A DNA stretch of 64,000 nt from Holothuria scabra (lineage: Eukaryota; Echinodermata; Holothuroidea; Aspidochirotida; Holothuriidae). The position numbers and the translations under genes are program-made. Shown piece by piece: positions 48,601 to 63,600 of this stretch (within the stretch, counting starts at the first letter, position 1; each line of letters starts with the position of its first letter). The stretch covers positions 7,626,001 to 7,690,000 of the forward strand of contig CM074179.1 in assembly GCA_037179385.1 (NCBI GenBank), given 5' to 3'. The notes below the pieces were generated by a model. The model was not told the origin of the DNA. It worked only from the letters and a program-made list of their open reading frames with translations, and did no database searches.

Positions 48601-51600
48601 AATTGGATAGACGATGCATGAATTGAATTCATCTTTTAGCAAAACGAAAGTCTGACCAGCGTCATCCTTAAAAAATAGTGATAAATAAAAAATTAATATT
48701 AAATGACATCAGGGACCAGTGATTTCTTGGTATAAATTTTTTAACTCGCCCAATTTCAAGATGGAGACTTTAATCGTAATTGACTTCAGTCTGTGCATAA
48801 TATATAATGTCAACGAGTGAAGAGTGTTAGTTTGTGGCGTGATAGAGCAGCACTTACAGGCTTTTCCCAGTTGCATCATGCACCAGTGAGGCAAACAGAA
48901 AGATATCACTTCATCAAAACTTGTGGCATTTCAAGTTAAAAGCTTGGAAGTTTTGATGGGGTGAAAATGTTTTTGTATTACAAAAAAGTGGAAATAAATG
49001 TAATTTGTTTCAGTGTTTAAATTTTTATATCCTTTTATCCAACAGTGAAGCAAATAAAAAATTGCAGGACACGAATGACGATTTGAGAGCCGCACTTGAA
49101 AATTTGCAGAAGGTAAGTTATTATTATGATACAATTCATAACCTATTATGATAGGGGTATAGTGCAATAGTAAAGGATAAGATCCAGTGAATGTTTTGTA
49201 CACGCTAAAAACTAAAAATGTCAAAAACGTGTTTAGCAGTTAAACACTTATTTTGTCCTTACCATCTAAACACATTTAAGGTCTTAACATGCTTTGCAAT
49301 TGAACACAACATGTTAAGCAATTAAAAGTTTATAATAAATGTTAAGGAAAGTTGACATGCGTGTTTAGCATGTAAAAAATGTTTTACCTGAACATCGTTA
49401 TTAAAGTGCATCCTATTGTTTGGTACTAGGACACGAGGACAGGTATCATCCGCCTCTTGAAAAAAACAAATGTTGCTTTAATTTTACGACATGTTTGGAC
49501 TATTGTGATACTTAATGGCCAATAATGTTCAATAATATAAAAACCACGGAGGAATATTTCATCACCACCAGAAAGGGACAGGGAGCTTTTCACACCCCTT
49601 GGAAATGCAAATGGGTTTTACGTCATAATGTATAGCGATGGATATTGCAGATTTTGGACCAAACTTCATTACTGTTATTTATCCTATCATAATTTCGTGG
49701 TAATTGTGCAATGGTAAGAATCATTGCTCAAATTTATGAAACTTTCACACTGTATTTGGAGCATCTCCCCGTTATTAATCTTATTTAAAAAAAACTGTCT
49801 TGATATATTGATAGGAGGTTAAAGAAAGCCATTTGGGAAAAGATGAAAAGCTACATATTGTAAGTAATGTCGAAAATGTTTGGTTAACATCATCACTAAA
49901 ACTTAAAAATTACTCAAATCTTCTTATTAGTACTAATACATATTAATATCAATTATAATCATCTAACTTAAAGTAGTGCTTGTAGGCGAATGACCTGAAC
50001 GCGCTGACTACAATTTATGGAACTTCTCTCAAAATCTTTTCATTTCTAAACATTCTTAATCCATTGGGAATGTATATCCATCTGGTGAACCTCACAGAAG
50101 AAAATCACGCAAAATACTGACGTTATTGCTTCCTGTTCAATATATCATGTTATGCTTTTACCGAGTAAAAACTTACAAAAACATTTGATTTCCATTTCTG
50201 AAATACAAGCAGCATTCGCGCTGATAAGAGCTTCCTATGTGCTGTTAAAAATGTCACAGACTGGCCTACTTGTTGTAGATCTGCAGAACAAAGAATGAAG
50301 AAATTTAAAGCTTTTTTCCGTTTTCCTTATGTATTTCTTATAATTTTGTTCTGTAAATGTACAGATTATTACACTGTACAATAGGGTCGATGATTGTCTC
50401 ATTTCGGATGGGAATGACCAAAGCTATAAATTAACATAATCTAAGGAGGTCATCTATATAGTACGCCTGCATTAGCGTATGAAATACTTATACGTTCTTC
50501 TCATGCCAGGTTCCATGGGGTAAGTGACCATGGACCATTTCCATTCGGCGCTTAAAAAATTATAACGGAGCAAAGATCATCACTTCAAATGATTGATAAA
50601 TGTTGCACCACATTACATCTGAGGGTTCTTACAGTTCAGTTCAAATATTTCTTGAACATTTAGACCACGCGCCCGACCAGCAATCAGACAATGCAATTGG
50701 CTAACCAAAACAAAATTAAAGTGTCCACGTTGGAGTAAGTGTTGGTGTAGCCAAATATTTTGCATATTTGTGATGAATGTATCTTATTTTAAAAATTCAC
50801 CTGGTGAATATGATGTCACTTACCAGAAAGTGCGCCCCCTAGTGGAGGCAAATCTGTATTGTTTTAATAAACCGCAGCAAATTCAGACACTTGAATTGCA
50901 CCAGTATCCGTATTTGACCTGCTGCACGTGGGTGTTAAATCCAAATGTTGCTGATGTTTCATTACATCTCCTAAAGTGACGTGGCGCTATGAATATGCAT
51001 TTTGTTTATACCTGTTCATACGTTTTCTTTTCAACTAAAAGACGCTCATTGAGTTGATATCGATAACTTAATGAGAGTCTCAAAGGGTCACTACCATATT
51101 ACAATGCTTAAAGTTAGCACAAAAAGTCAAGTTTTAAGTCCAAAAATTACAGAAAATGCTAAATTTTGAATTCTCTAGTGTCCTGACTTGTAAGCATTTT
51201 GTACATAATTTGAAAAAGTGTCTGGTCACGAATTTTTGAAAACGGACTTGAACCGTTAATTACTCACTCATAAAACAGTTATTTGTATGTAGGGTATGGG
51301 GATTGTCTAAGTTTGATCATTTTTCATTGGTCTGTGAAGAAAACTTAACAGGTTTGGAAAATTTGTTGTATTTCATGAACCAACTCAATGAGCCGCTTTA
51401 ATTTTGTCGTTTACTTTTTGGTTAGAATGTCCGATCACCGCAAGCCAGCCGTCATTCCGTTTCACGATCGTCTTCCGTACAAAGCTATGATTCAAGGCCA
51501 TTGGAAAAGTAAGTGCTATGATACTTAAAACGGAGTAAACGATGAGGTTTGTTTCCATATAACGTCAGGCAATGCGTTATTCCGATGTAGCGCGAAAGAC

Positions 51601-54600
51601 ATGTCATACGGTATGGCAGGTCGAGTGACGGTTAAAAACATACATTTAAGCCTATGTATCATTTTGTCATGTAGCATAATACGTGTAATTTCATACTACA
51701 TAAGATTTTGATACGATATGAGTTCAGTTTTAGTCACGTTCATATTTGTGGATATTTTGGGTTAAAACGTGTGTGCAAAACAGGGCAAGATACGGCTGCG
51801 CCCCACCCCCATTTGCCCAAATCTTGCTGAATCGACACTGGGCAGACTTCGCCGCCTCCTGAGCCGGACGGAGATTGTGCCGTGGTTGGGGATCTGGAGT
51901 CGGGCAATAGCACCGTTCTCTGAGAGAAAGAGTGCGGTACGGTCTTGACAAGATATAAAGAAATGTGTAGGTGTTTACAGTGTGCAGATCTCTGTCAGAG
52001 ACTATATTTCATTTTATCGCTGCAAATAACTTCATTGATTAGACGATGTAAAATTAAACAGACTTTGCAAATGAAATCCTGTTGGTGTTACGCAAATTTA
52101 GTAGGCTATCGTACTGTAATACTTATGTATCTATTGCAGAGACAGTGATTTCGGGTTTAGGTTATGGTCACTGAGGCCAAAATATCGCCTTATCTACTGG
52201 CTACTACACCATTTTATTTAGACCTTCCTGCTGTGATGTTGCTTCTTAAGAGAGCAGCAAAGACCCGCAGTAGATCAAAGGCGGTGTATGGTATAACTGG
52301 TATCTGAGTTTGTAACATGATCTGTGCCCTCAAGTGATTTGCGTTTTCATTTATTTCTTCATACTGCGTAAAAAGCCATTTACTAATTCTAACACCTAAA
52401 ATACCTTAATGTTTTGTGTATTATGGTATGTCCGGCACTGTAAAGTTAATCCAGTGTGAATCCTGACTATATGTAGTATGTGTGTGTTTGTGTGTGTTTG
52501 TAGTTTGTGCTTCATTTACTCCCCGATATGATGTAATCATGCAGAAAAGAAGGATGTTTTAAATAGTAAGAAAGAACGTTTCACCATGTAGGTTTTCTAA
52601 CGTGGTTATATCACTATCGTTTCATCTATCTTCTCACACTTATGTAATAAATCATTGTTATTTCCAATACTAGGCTAAAAGTATCAGCATTACAATTTAC
52701 GAAATGCCTCTTAAATGAAGCGAACGATCGGTTGATGTTTAAAACTCTGTATAAACCTAATCAAGAATCCAAGTACATTATGTATTCACTCAAGCTCTTG
52801 AACACTGGATTTTAAAACGTTCAGAACGAAACAAAACTGTACGATATTCTGTTACATATCTTATTTCAAGCGTGACACATTTTCACTTCGTTCCAAACAC
52901 GCAGAATACAATAACAGCCAACCCATTTTCATAAAGTCACATGTGTATTATTTTTATTGTTCTGTGCTAAATTTAGTAACAACTCACTTCGTCGCAGACA
53001 GTTTCCCTACCAGGCATCGATGGACTCTAACGATATTACCGATTTGCAAGGTCGTCATGGTAACTACATGATGACACGGTACAACGACGCAGAAAGCCTT
53101 CCTGATGACGTAGGTGAGTGAAGGGCACGTTTATGAACCATTGAATAAATCACTTAAATGTTTAGCTAACCCTTCAGGTTCAGTTCCTTCACCTTTCGGC
53201 AAGTGCTATACTTAAACCTGACAACTGCATATGCTCCTCAAAGCAGAATAGGTAATGGGGGATTCATTAGTTCTTTACAGGCTCTCGGCCAGACCAAGAC
53301 AAAGGTATTGCACAAAATTCACCTAGGGTAATTTTTTACGTGGAAACATACTCATGGGTCTAGGACGATCCGGTTCCGAAAAATCCCCAGTCATGGCAAT
53401 TTCTTCCTCAGCCATAACAATTGGAAGTGAGAATGGTTGTTAGCTTCTCTTCTACATTGTACTATTGAGATTACTAGCGACTCTATAACAAATGCTCCTA
53501 TCATGCAGTTTTGATCCAGGTAAAAATGTTGATACTTTAACCTCAGTTATCCATTGTTCAAGTGAGGTATTTCAAGTTTCCAAAGCCACCGCTGGAGGTC
53601 TATCATTATCACTCCACCCAGCTTCTGTTCCACTGAGGTTGCATAAAATTGCACGGTACTTTGGGCAGGATTGTAATCATAACTCCCTCTGCATGCACAC
53701 TGCATGATGTGGCTAAGGTTCCTTGAGGGGGATTAAATGTCTATGAATGGGGTATTATTGTCTGTCAATAATCAAATTGTGTAATGGGACAGGAAGGAAA
53801 CCATGTGTATATTTTTACAGTGACCAATTCATCATGATTATTCTATTAGTATATTACATCACGTGACTAATTAACTTTATATTTACTTAATTGACAAGTA
53901 GGTGATGCATGTTGAAAATTGCCATTTTTTTATCCTTGACACATGGGCCAATATTTAAAAAGTAGATTATATCTAAAGTTTTCGAGGAAAATCCTGCCCC
54001 ATCTAGACACTGTTTTCAAATATTCAACCTTCAGATCTTGCAATGCCTTACCAATGTATAATGATGGACGACTTTTTTGGTAAGAGATAAGTTTGCTGTG
54101 CAATTATTTTTGCCTTGCGTGTTTGCCGTGCCCTCTTTCCACTGAAGCTAATATGTCACGCAATCATGCATTACAAATAATCGCAAGGACAAGCAATAAC
54201 AAAGCATCATTACATTACTTTCAGCTTGTCATTTCAACTTCGCTGTGAAATATCCGAAATCGAGCGGAAACAATTTAAATTTTCACTTCTTTTTTATTTG
54301 CAAATTTGACTACTTCCGTCACGATGCGTCGGTGATAAAAGTGATTTGTTTTCTTTTTCGGATCAAATTTTGGCTCAATTATTGTTCTCAATGATAATGA
54401 ATTCCGGGGACTGAATCTTTTATGTTTTAAGGACTAATGACTTCGTGAAAATTTCATTAAATGCCTGATATTGTAATCAAGTTGGTTGCAAAGTTCATCT
54501 TTCATGTTGGACCATAACCGTTTATTCATTCCAATAACACCAATATATTTTGTTTTCAAAGTTGTTATTTGATTGACACGCTCTCATTGATAAACAAAAA

Positions 54601-57600
54601 TTTATTACGTTGTTCTGGAAACAATCAAAATAACTAATAAAATGACGACATGTAAAATAATTGACTATAAAAAATACAACAAAATCCTGATTCTACACGA
54701 TTAGCTGATAAAGGAAAGCTTCCAACTATTGAGAAAGTCCTCAATGAGCACTGACGTAGCCAGGAGGCATTGGTTATATACCCCACTCTCAACTACAGTA
54801 ATGCCATTTCGTTTAAATACGTGACATATAACATAAATATTATTAAAAAAACTAGTATATGTTGTGCACAGGTTCATGAGGACGGTTATTTTTTAAAAGT
54901 TTTCCAAAGGAGAGAGGGACAACCCCTTCTCCAAAACCCTTCCGAATGGTGGCATTCATATACTACGTGACTCCCATCCTTGCCAGTACTGTCTTGCTTT
55001 TTCTAGTGGCAACAATTCGCCCCCTAATCGGTGAGGTTCCCTAGTTGTTATGTATATAAGTTATGTGTTGAGGGAGAATAGTATTTCGAGTTACTTAATG
55101 ATGTGCGTATTTGTAGAAACATCGATTCTAATAAAAAGTCCATATTACCTTAAATTTCCGTAGATTCTGACTTTCTGTGAAATAAACAATTTCAAACTTT
55201 GCCGTTTACTTTAACTGATGTAACCCAAGCTGTGACGTTTTACTTTTCATTCAATTCTCATAAAACCCTTGAAAAGCTCTTTAAAAGCTCTTATCAAAAT
55301 TGAAATCATTTTTACAAAAATTACATTTTTAAGTAGAAACACTTCAGAAGAAGTCATCTCAAATCGATTTAATTTTTTAATTCATTTTGCCAACAGTTTT
55401 TACAGCTTGTTCATTTGAAAAGCAAAGATTCATATGAAAGTGCAATATGAAAATGTTTGTGTAATTGTTTAATGGCAACACTGTACAAAACATCTTATTC
55501 TCACTTCTCATCTGTTTGTGTGTAGTGCTAACTTGACATTTGGCTGAGGACATTCCAATTATCATTCAATGTATTTAATTATCAGAAGCACTCGTTTCAG
55601 CCTAATTTTAACAGATTTCTTTAGAAAACCCTTTTTTCTCAAGTGTGTATAATTACAGTTTCTTTGCTAGATGACCTTATTTATTTACCCCTCATTAAAG
55701 TTAAAGCCGAATGCTTGGTCAATTGATCACTTTAAGTGATTAGAGCATCTGGCTTACGGCCGGGAGGTCCGGAGTTTGAATCCTGGTCGTATCACAAAGA
55801 CGATTTAAAAGAGGAATCTACTGCCACTGTGCTTGGTGCTCTACAATGGCAGTGTTGTAGGGACAATGAGCCAAAACAAGCTGGTTTAACCAATTGGTAT
55901 GAAAGACGTCACACTTTTAGCCTCCATCCTCACTAAATAAACCATTAAATTAACATTGGAACACAAAACACAAATACATACTGTTGTTGGCTCACACTTC
56001 TGCCTTTTGGCCATAATTGTACGGAACGTCTGATAATTGAAGGGGTGGGAGGGTAGACGGTTTTATCGAACTTTACACACCTTATCAGGAAAAAGTATGC
56101 CGTACTGTCCTTATATCTGGTACAAAAAGCATGAAAGGTTGGAGCGAGCAACCAGAATAAACGAAATGTTTGCTATCATGGAAGGGGAAGTTGGGATGGG
56201 TGCTGTAATCCTGTAATCCTTCTTATCATAAGACACTTTCAGTGATACGGAGCTCCTGAAGTGCCATACTGTATGTCATAATCGTGAAATAACTTATCTT
56301 ACTATATCGATATCCTTAGCCGTTAGATTGGGAAGAAGACGTGGTGCGATATTCGAGCAAAAATTGAAAGCGCTGTGCTTCACATGCAACTGCTCATCAA
56401 AACAAAATAATTAATGTCCCTTCCGGGCTTATTTTACCAATATCCTTATCAAAATGCGGGTGGTCATGCAATTGTAATATAGGTAAAGCGATTCTTGTGT
56501 AATGCACCATAGAAGTGCAGTGAAGCGTGTGGATAAACTATACAGGAATTGCAAAAAAATGTTGCGGGCGTCTTTGGTAATTTATTTAACGGTGCATTTA
56601 TGCAAAAAATCAACCGAACTGCCAAATCTCTCTGGTTGTAGTTATGTTCAATGTCAAAAGCGGTCACTCCAAAGTATTAATAAACAATAGCTCAATTTAA
56701 AATTTCCTAATTTCTCCTTCAAATTTGATATTTTAAGACCTAAATATTTCACTTTGAACCTAAACCAAGCAGCTAGTCCTCGTAAATTCCACAATAATAT
56801 ATTTAAAAATACATAGAAGATCGCCTCGTTCAAATGTGACTATTTTTAACGCAACATATCTTTTATGTAAAGTCTTTGAGATATTCCACACCAATGTGTT
56901 TAAAGTTTAAATAAAAAATATTCCAAAGAGAGTTTAGACACCTTCATGACAAATATTGATCCTGTGACGATTTGGGGAAACTTATTTCTCCTGTATCGTA
57001 CGAGTACTATGAAATCAAAGTCACTGGTATGTTTTTGAACTCTTGGCAAGCAACGCCGTTATTTTCTCTTGTCATGATTAAACAGATTCCGGAAACTCGA
57101 CTCTTAGAGATCCAAATGAGCTTCTTGATTTAGAGGGAGAAGAAGATTCAAGAAGACCGCCACCAATTTCAGAAGAAATCGTAACTCACGATAGTCAGGT
57201 AACGCTTAGTAGTATTATTTTCGTTCAGATGAGGTAGTGATCATTACGAAAGGATATCCCCAAGTAGTGGTAACCATGTTTGGCAGCACCCAAGATTCAC
57301 GTGAAATCTACGATTATATTTCGTGGAATATTGAAAAGTGCGATGTTTTGTTTGACCGAAACGTCTGATAAGTTGTTTTACATTGCTCAAGATAAAACCT
57401 ATGGGTTACCCCGACAGTATATTACGAAAGATGGCTGTAGGCTAAATCAAAAGACCGGCTTATATTGCCGAATAAAAGCTTAAAAAGAAAGAACAGTGCT
57501 TAACTTATAACTATGTCTATGATTGCCCTTAAAAGCAAGGGGTGACCATACGTGATTAGTGTTACTTGATAACATGTGTAAAATCTCTGTATCAAAGCCT

Positions 57601-60600
57601 CCATTTTTTCGATTTCAAAAGAGCATTTTTTAGATTAATTCATACTGTAAATTTTGCAAAGCCCTGATTACTTCTAAAACATTAAGAAGAACCGTATAAT
57701 GTCCGGCAAACTGAGATTTTCTACTTCTTTTTTCTCTCTTTTTATAATTTTTTTACGTTCAAAATAGAACGCACGTCCTTCAAAACAGGTGACTGGTGAC
57801 GTCATGCCCCCTCTGAAATCACGTTCGTCCCCAGGATCATCTGATAAAACCTTTGAGCGTAATAGCTCAGCTCGATCGTCACGAAGCAGTACGAAATCTG
57901 GAAGAAAGAGGGCGCTTCCACAAATACCAACTAAGGTAGTGAAATTACGCCACCACACCTTAATCCATGATCCCTCAAAACACGCTACCTTTCTCTCTCT
58001 TCGAACCTTAACTTCATCTTGCGGCCATGGTCTCACCTTAAAACGGAGACTAAAAGTCTCTACAAATCGCTTTCAATGTTTATCATACTTTCACCACTTA
58101 TCAAGTTTAATGATCTGTCGCTTCACACTTCCCCCCCCCCCCCCAAAAAAAAAAATGGAATGGATTTTTTCTGCAACATGGTGGTGGTCTGTCTCATATG
58201 CACAAATGAAACACACTTATGCAAGTGAAAAAAAAAAAACTTTTTCGTCCCAAATTTGTAGCATGATATGTACAAGCTAAAGCACGCGTTCTGTAAATTA
58301 ACAGTAGACATGGCAAATGACAATAGAGTAGATGTTAGAGTAGAGTTACATGATTTGGTACATGAGTACAGTATTAAAACGTATTTCTAGAGTGGGCAGT
58401 AAAACATGCAAAGAAATTTCCAACCGACAATTCTTCAAAAAACAAAGGGTTATGGGATTGACATAAATGTCTTATTCTGTCCACAACAGGCATGTCATTG
58501 GAAAAGCCATTTATCTCACATTCCATGGCTTACGCTGTTTGAGTCTATTTTTTCAAATTTCTGCCAGTGTGCATATAATTCGGAATTCTCGAGAATTCTC
58601 ATGCCAAATACACTTAGGTTTGTGCAGTAGTATATTGAGACACCACACAATCTGCACTTTGGCCTACATGATACACCTGGTTGACATAAGGTACGTGTGC
58701 TCCAACATGGCGCCGGGGGAGTATTTTGACCTCATATCAGAATTCTCTACAAAATAATGCGTTTACCATTGTTGCTCTGCAAAAACAGCTAATGAAGTAA
58801 TGCATTTACCGTTGTTGCTCTGCAAAAACAGCTTTTAAAACTTTCTTTTCCAAGCGGCGCCAACCTTCTTGGGTTTTCTTTCTTTCGGAAATGTTCATTT
58901 CTGCTTCCATTTGCTTTTTTTAAAACTCTTCATTTTTACCAGAAGCAAGCAAAGGTAGTTAGTTTTCATTTTAAACTTCACCATCCAACAGTTCTACATG
59001 CAGAGCTACTTTTCTTTCTCAAATGCTTAAATCCTTTTCAGAATTATGTTTCAATCTCAACAAGTTTGTCTTGTGAAAAAAAAAAAAAAATCAGATTATA
59101 AGCACAAAAAAGAAAGGAAGTCTGTCCAATTATATGTGCATTCTTAATTCTGCAAATTTATGGGCATGCTAAATTTTGCTTAGAGCAGAAGTCTAAAGAT
59201 TTTCTTTTGAAAAATGTCTCACAGCGTTCAAAATACAAACTGATGTAATCGAAACCGCTCATGTCTGATGAAGTTATAATCTAACCTGTCTACATTTGTC
59301 GATACAGCAACTTCTTTGTCATCTCCTATATTATTCCCTTCACGATCGTCATCTGCAGTACTCCAAGTTTCATATAACCTGTACAGTATTAATTTCATAC
59401 GTTATCCTCCATTTTCAGTTGACTTTTATGATTCTTAAGTGTCTCTTCTCTGTTGAAACATCAAAGTCACTCAGTCCACTCACTAAAAATCGCAATTTCG
59501 TTGTTGGTATCAGCCAATTGGCTTTCTTGTGATACATTTTCAAATCATCTCACTTTTAAGCCGTTGAAATCCTCTCATGTGCTCAAGGCTCGGTCTCCTA
59601 TCTCGCAATGCCATTTTTCCGTAGTTCTATTTTTTTGTTCCATTTTGTTTTCGCTGTGAATATTGGTCTGACGTTCGCCGGACCTGCCATTCCGGCTCCG
59701 ATGCCCCTGAGTCACCAACACAAACTATATATCGCGTTCAGAAAATGATAAGTTTTGTGGCATCATGACTTTAAAGTAAAAGACATTGTTTGGCTTTTCA
59801 TTGCATTTAGTCACTAGTTGTGTACCCAATAATACCACAAGGCTTAATGAGGTTGTATGGAAATGCAAATAAACGATATAGCTCCGTTTTTACAGTAATT
59901 TGGACTTTTGAAACGTTACATCTCCAAGGCAATCATATGTTCATATTTAGGCAATACAGTAACAAACAAAGTATTCTATCAGGGTGCACAACGGGAGAGG
60001 GGCATGTTCACCAAATCTCAAAGTATTTGCGAAATGATTAATCTGTCGCGGGAAAGTACTCGAAAGATGTCTGACAGAGAGCAGCAGCTATTCCTTAATT
60101 TTCTGTCATGTTTGTTTAAATATACTTCAAAGTGTTTCAAAAATGCATCGTTTTTCATTTCAGCCTTGCTATAAACTGAATAAAAGTTTTCAATATCCCT
60201 TCCTTTAGACACCTACGTAAGAAAATTTTCCCCTTTGAACGTTGGACATTTATACTTTGACATTGATTTTCGAAAACAGCAGTAATGACGTACGTTTTGG
60301 TCAACCCCAAGATACACGTTTTTCGTCCCAATTCGTTACCACAAAAACAAACAGTTCCCAAAGACCCCAGTGCACCATCTTTCTTCACATTGCTCAATAC
60401 GAGACATAATTTTGCGTTTACCCAGTTTCGATGGTAAGGACTTCTCGGTGCCCCGGGAGACTACTACCGATGTCAGTCCGGGGATCTCACTAATTGGCAT
60501 AACCTCCTAATTTCTGCACACGTCACAACAGTACAAAGAGATGATGTTGCTCATACTTTTTAAGACTGATATTTACTTCATACGCTGCTATATCTCGAAA

Positions 60601-63600
60601 ACCATAAAGCAAGTTCTGATGAAAAAAATTACCTGGCCGTGCAATTGCCCTCCGCCCCCAAAAAGGGATCTCACTTTTACTACTCTCTTATGCTTGTGAG
60701 AGCTTTTTGATCTTAGGGAATTATGGATATTTTGCTAGTCCAGAGTTTCCTAATTAATTTGACCCATCCTCTTCATCAGATAATGTAGGTTCGAAAAAAT
60801 ACTTCCAAACGCGCAATAGTGGAGACATGTCTGATATCACGCATTCAACTGAGTGTTTTATAATTATAATACTACCATTACAAACATTAATGAATTTCTT
60901 TTATTCAGGAACCCGTTTCGGTCGTGCACAGAGACAAGCGATACCCGACCGTGGAAGCCTTGTGGAAGCCATGATCCCTTAACATGTTCAAATATGTCAT
61001 TTTTTTCTCTTGTTTACATTCAACTCACTTTCATGTTGCATTCTTCGGCTTACTCCTGCATAAAATATGCCTGCCACTTGGAATTAGGACGATCAAAATG
61101 ATTTCGAAAGAATTTTGATTTCTTTTTATGTTCCAATTTTCCAACTCCTTTTGAGCCAATTTGGTGTGGAATTTTGTTTTTTTTCTTTGTATTATTGTGA
61201 AATATTCCAAACGCCTATGTCTAATGCCAGTTAAGTTCAAATATCGTTTGAAAAAAGTGGAAGCTGAAAAAAGGTCGTCTAAAACACTCGACAATCTACT
61301 AAATTGTCTCATTTTTCATTGGGTTTACATGCTGCTAGGTGAGCTGGTAAGGGGAAAGTAATGACAACTTTGGCATATCACGCCCACTATTCTTCATTCA
61401 CGAGACCATTCTATTCCATCTTTACCGCACTTTGTCGATTTTAAGCTACACGCCCTAGAAAGGATACATGTAAAAGTATGTCTGCATGCACTAAAGCCCA
61501 CATCTGCTGCGGTTTGAGCGCGGGACGTGATTTGTAATTTTAAAATCAATCGGTGAGATTTTGTTCCTTGTGATTAAAGAAATCGTCCCTACTTGTACTG
61601 AGATGAAAACGGTCGTGTTCTGCCCGCAAAACTTAGCAGCTTTCGGTTTTGTTGTGAACGCAGCTAAACAGTGCTATCTGACTCAAATAGCGTCATCTTG
61701 AATACTTACTTACAAGAGAGACAGTTCATGTCAAATAGTAGGCAGAGTGTTGATGAGGGCAAGACGCTAAATTTGCCCGTCGGTCTACGTTCAAAACGGA
61801 GTGTCAAAATTCGCCAAATGTTGCTTAAATAGAACAACCTAATACAGTATATGCGGCAAACAGCGTGTCACAGTTTATGAAATGAGGAGTCACTTGCGTA
61901 AAGGAAGCTTAAAGGCCCAATCCTCTCACCCCAAACTTCAATTCTTGTTGGGGGGTAAGAGAAGTTCTCAATTGGCTCAGCACTATGACAGCTAATTCAA
62001 ACAATGCAGACTGCCAAAGCTTATGTGATACAACATGAACTGTATTGAGAGTGTTTTCATTATACACACTGAGTTTTTTTATAGCCATCATTTGCTGGGT
62101 AAATAGTGACATTAAGCTATACTGATCAACAGAAATATCTCTCACAAATCTGTGTACTTAATTATTGATTATTATGATGGAAGTACAATCATTGTACCAA
62201 GGAAGAGTCAGTCGCCCGCGTTATTGGATCACAAGGACCAAACTTGTCTATTAAGCATATACACTGCTTATGTTTGGAATTTTAGTAATAAATGAAATTG
62301 GGACTAGTCGACTCAATACTTTTTAGATGAAGTTATAAACTTCATGGATGGTGTTATTTTTCTCTACACAGCCGGTCGCTCCAGCCATTCCACAGGGTAC
62401 TCCAGAGAGGATGTATAAGATTGTCTTAGCCGGTGATGCAGCGGTCGGTAAATCAAGTTTTATTCTGAGATTGTGCAAAGGCATCTTCCACAACAACCTC
62501 AATTCAACACTTGGTAAGAATGAATAGAAATTATTGCAGAATTAAGTCTGTCAATCAGATCAAATAAAGGCTTGAAAAGTTATCTTCAAACCAAACTTAA
62601 GCCTGTCATTCAGCGAAATATGGTGTCAGTATGAGATCGAAAGCGAATTTCTTTGAAACTTGTTTGTGAGTTCAAACCTCAAAAATATAGTTCCAAAGCA
62701 GGTAAACTTATAGTGAAGCTCTCGCACTGAATCACGAAACGCTTGTTACACCAACAGAACCGTCAAGCCTTTGTCGTTAAAACCTTTAAATGAAATCATA
62801 ATAAAAATGAAAATGAAATCATAATATTGTATTTAAATAAAACAGGAGGACAGAATGTGACTGTATGAAGCTGCGTGGATGAAGTTTGTTTCTTCTTTTC
62901 AGATTCAACTGTTACTTCCAATTATGATTGTACTAAGTGAAACTTTTTTCACTTTATTTTTACTTCTATTAACAAAACGAGGGTTGCATTGATACCCTAT
63001 TTATCAGTCATTTTCATTAAAGGGCTACATTTTTTTTGTGATTTTCATAACAGAAAAATCAGCTCTTCCGACATGGATATCTTTTGGCTGAGGGCCCAAT
63101 CCAAAGTATATGTTAATATTAATAGAAACTAGTCTTGAAATATCTTAACAACCCGTTACCATCATAATGCTTACGGTACATTATGTTGAATTTATATTAA
63201 AACAGGAGTAGATTTCCAAGTACGCACCATGGACGTTGACAACAGGATTACATCTGTGCAACTGTGGGACACTGCTGGACAAGAGAGGTTTCGAAGTATT
63301 GCCAAGTCGTACTTCAGACGGGCAGATGGCGTCCTTCTCCTCTACGATTGCACTTTTGAGAGATCTTTCATAAATGTGAGGGACTGGATTGAGGCCGTTG
63401 AAGTAAGTATGTCCACACAAATAGAATTGAACATGATTGTTCAAGTGTTTTATGAGACGTGACCATATTTTCCATTGTCACTGTTGGAACTGTTCTTGGT
63501 AAACCAGGTGAGATACGTGATACTTATGGGACCATATGGACTGACATTGAATGGAATTCATAATAGAAAGGGGACCACAAAGGCCAGCCCTAAGTGAAAT

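Larger units (their letters stand above)
57936..62371 (+). other. RASEF intron 12 (4.4 kb)
   Basis: It has a poly-C/poly-A run at 58.13 kb, a tandem duplication at 58.76 kb, a poly-A tract at 59.08 kb and a partial MITE at 61.91 kb. No further gene is supported. Confidence 0.7.

Noticed and set aside
57936..58280. Open frame continuing exon 12 to 58280
   Set aside because: The part past 57935 runs through a poly-C/poly-A tract and matches nothing in RASEF. Phase 0 already joins to the Rab exon at 62372.
60909..60975. Good acceptor (TTTTATTCAG) with a short frame [13 protein letters not shown]
   Set aside because: The frame meets a stop after about 21 codons, and the only donor before it (GTGGAA) is poor. 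Vertebrate RASEF does not need an exon here.
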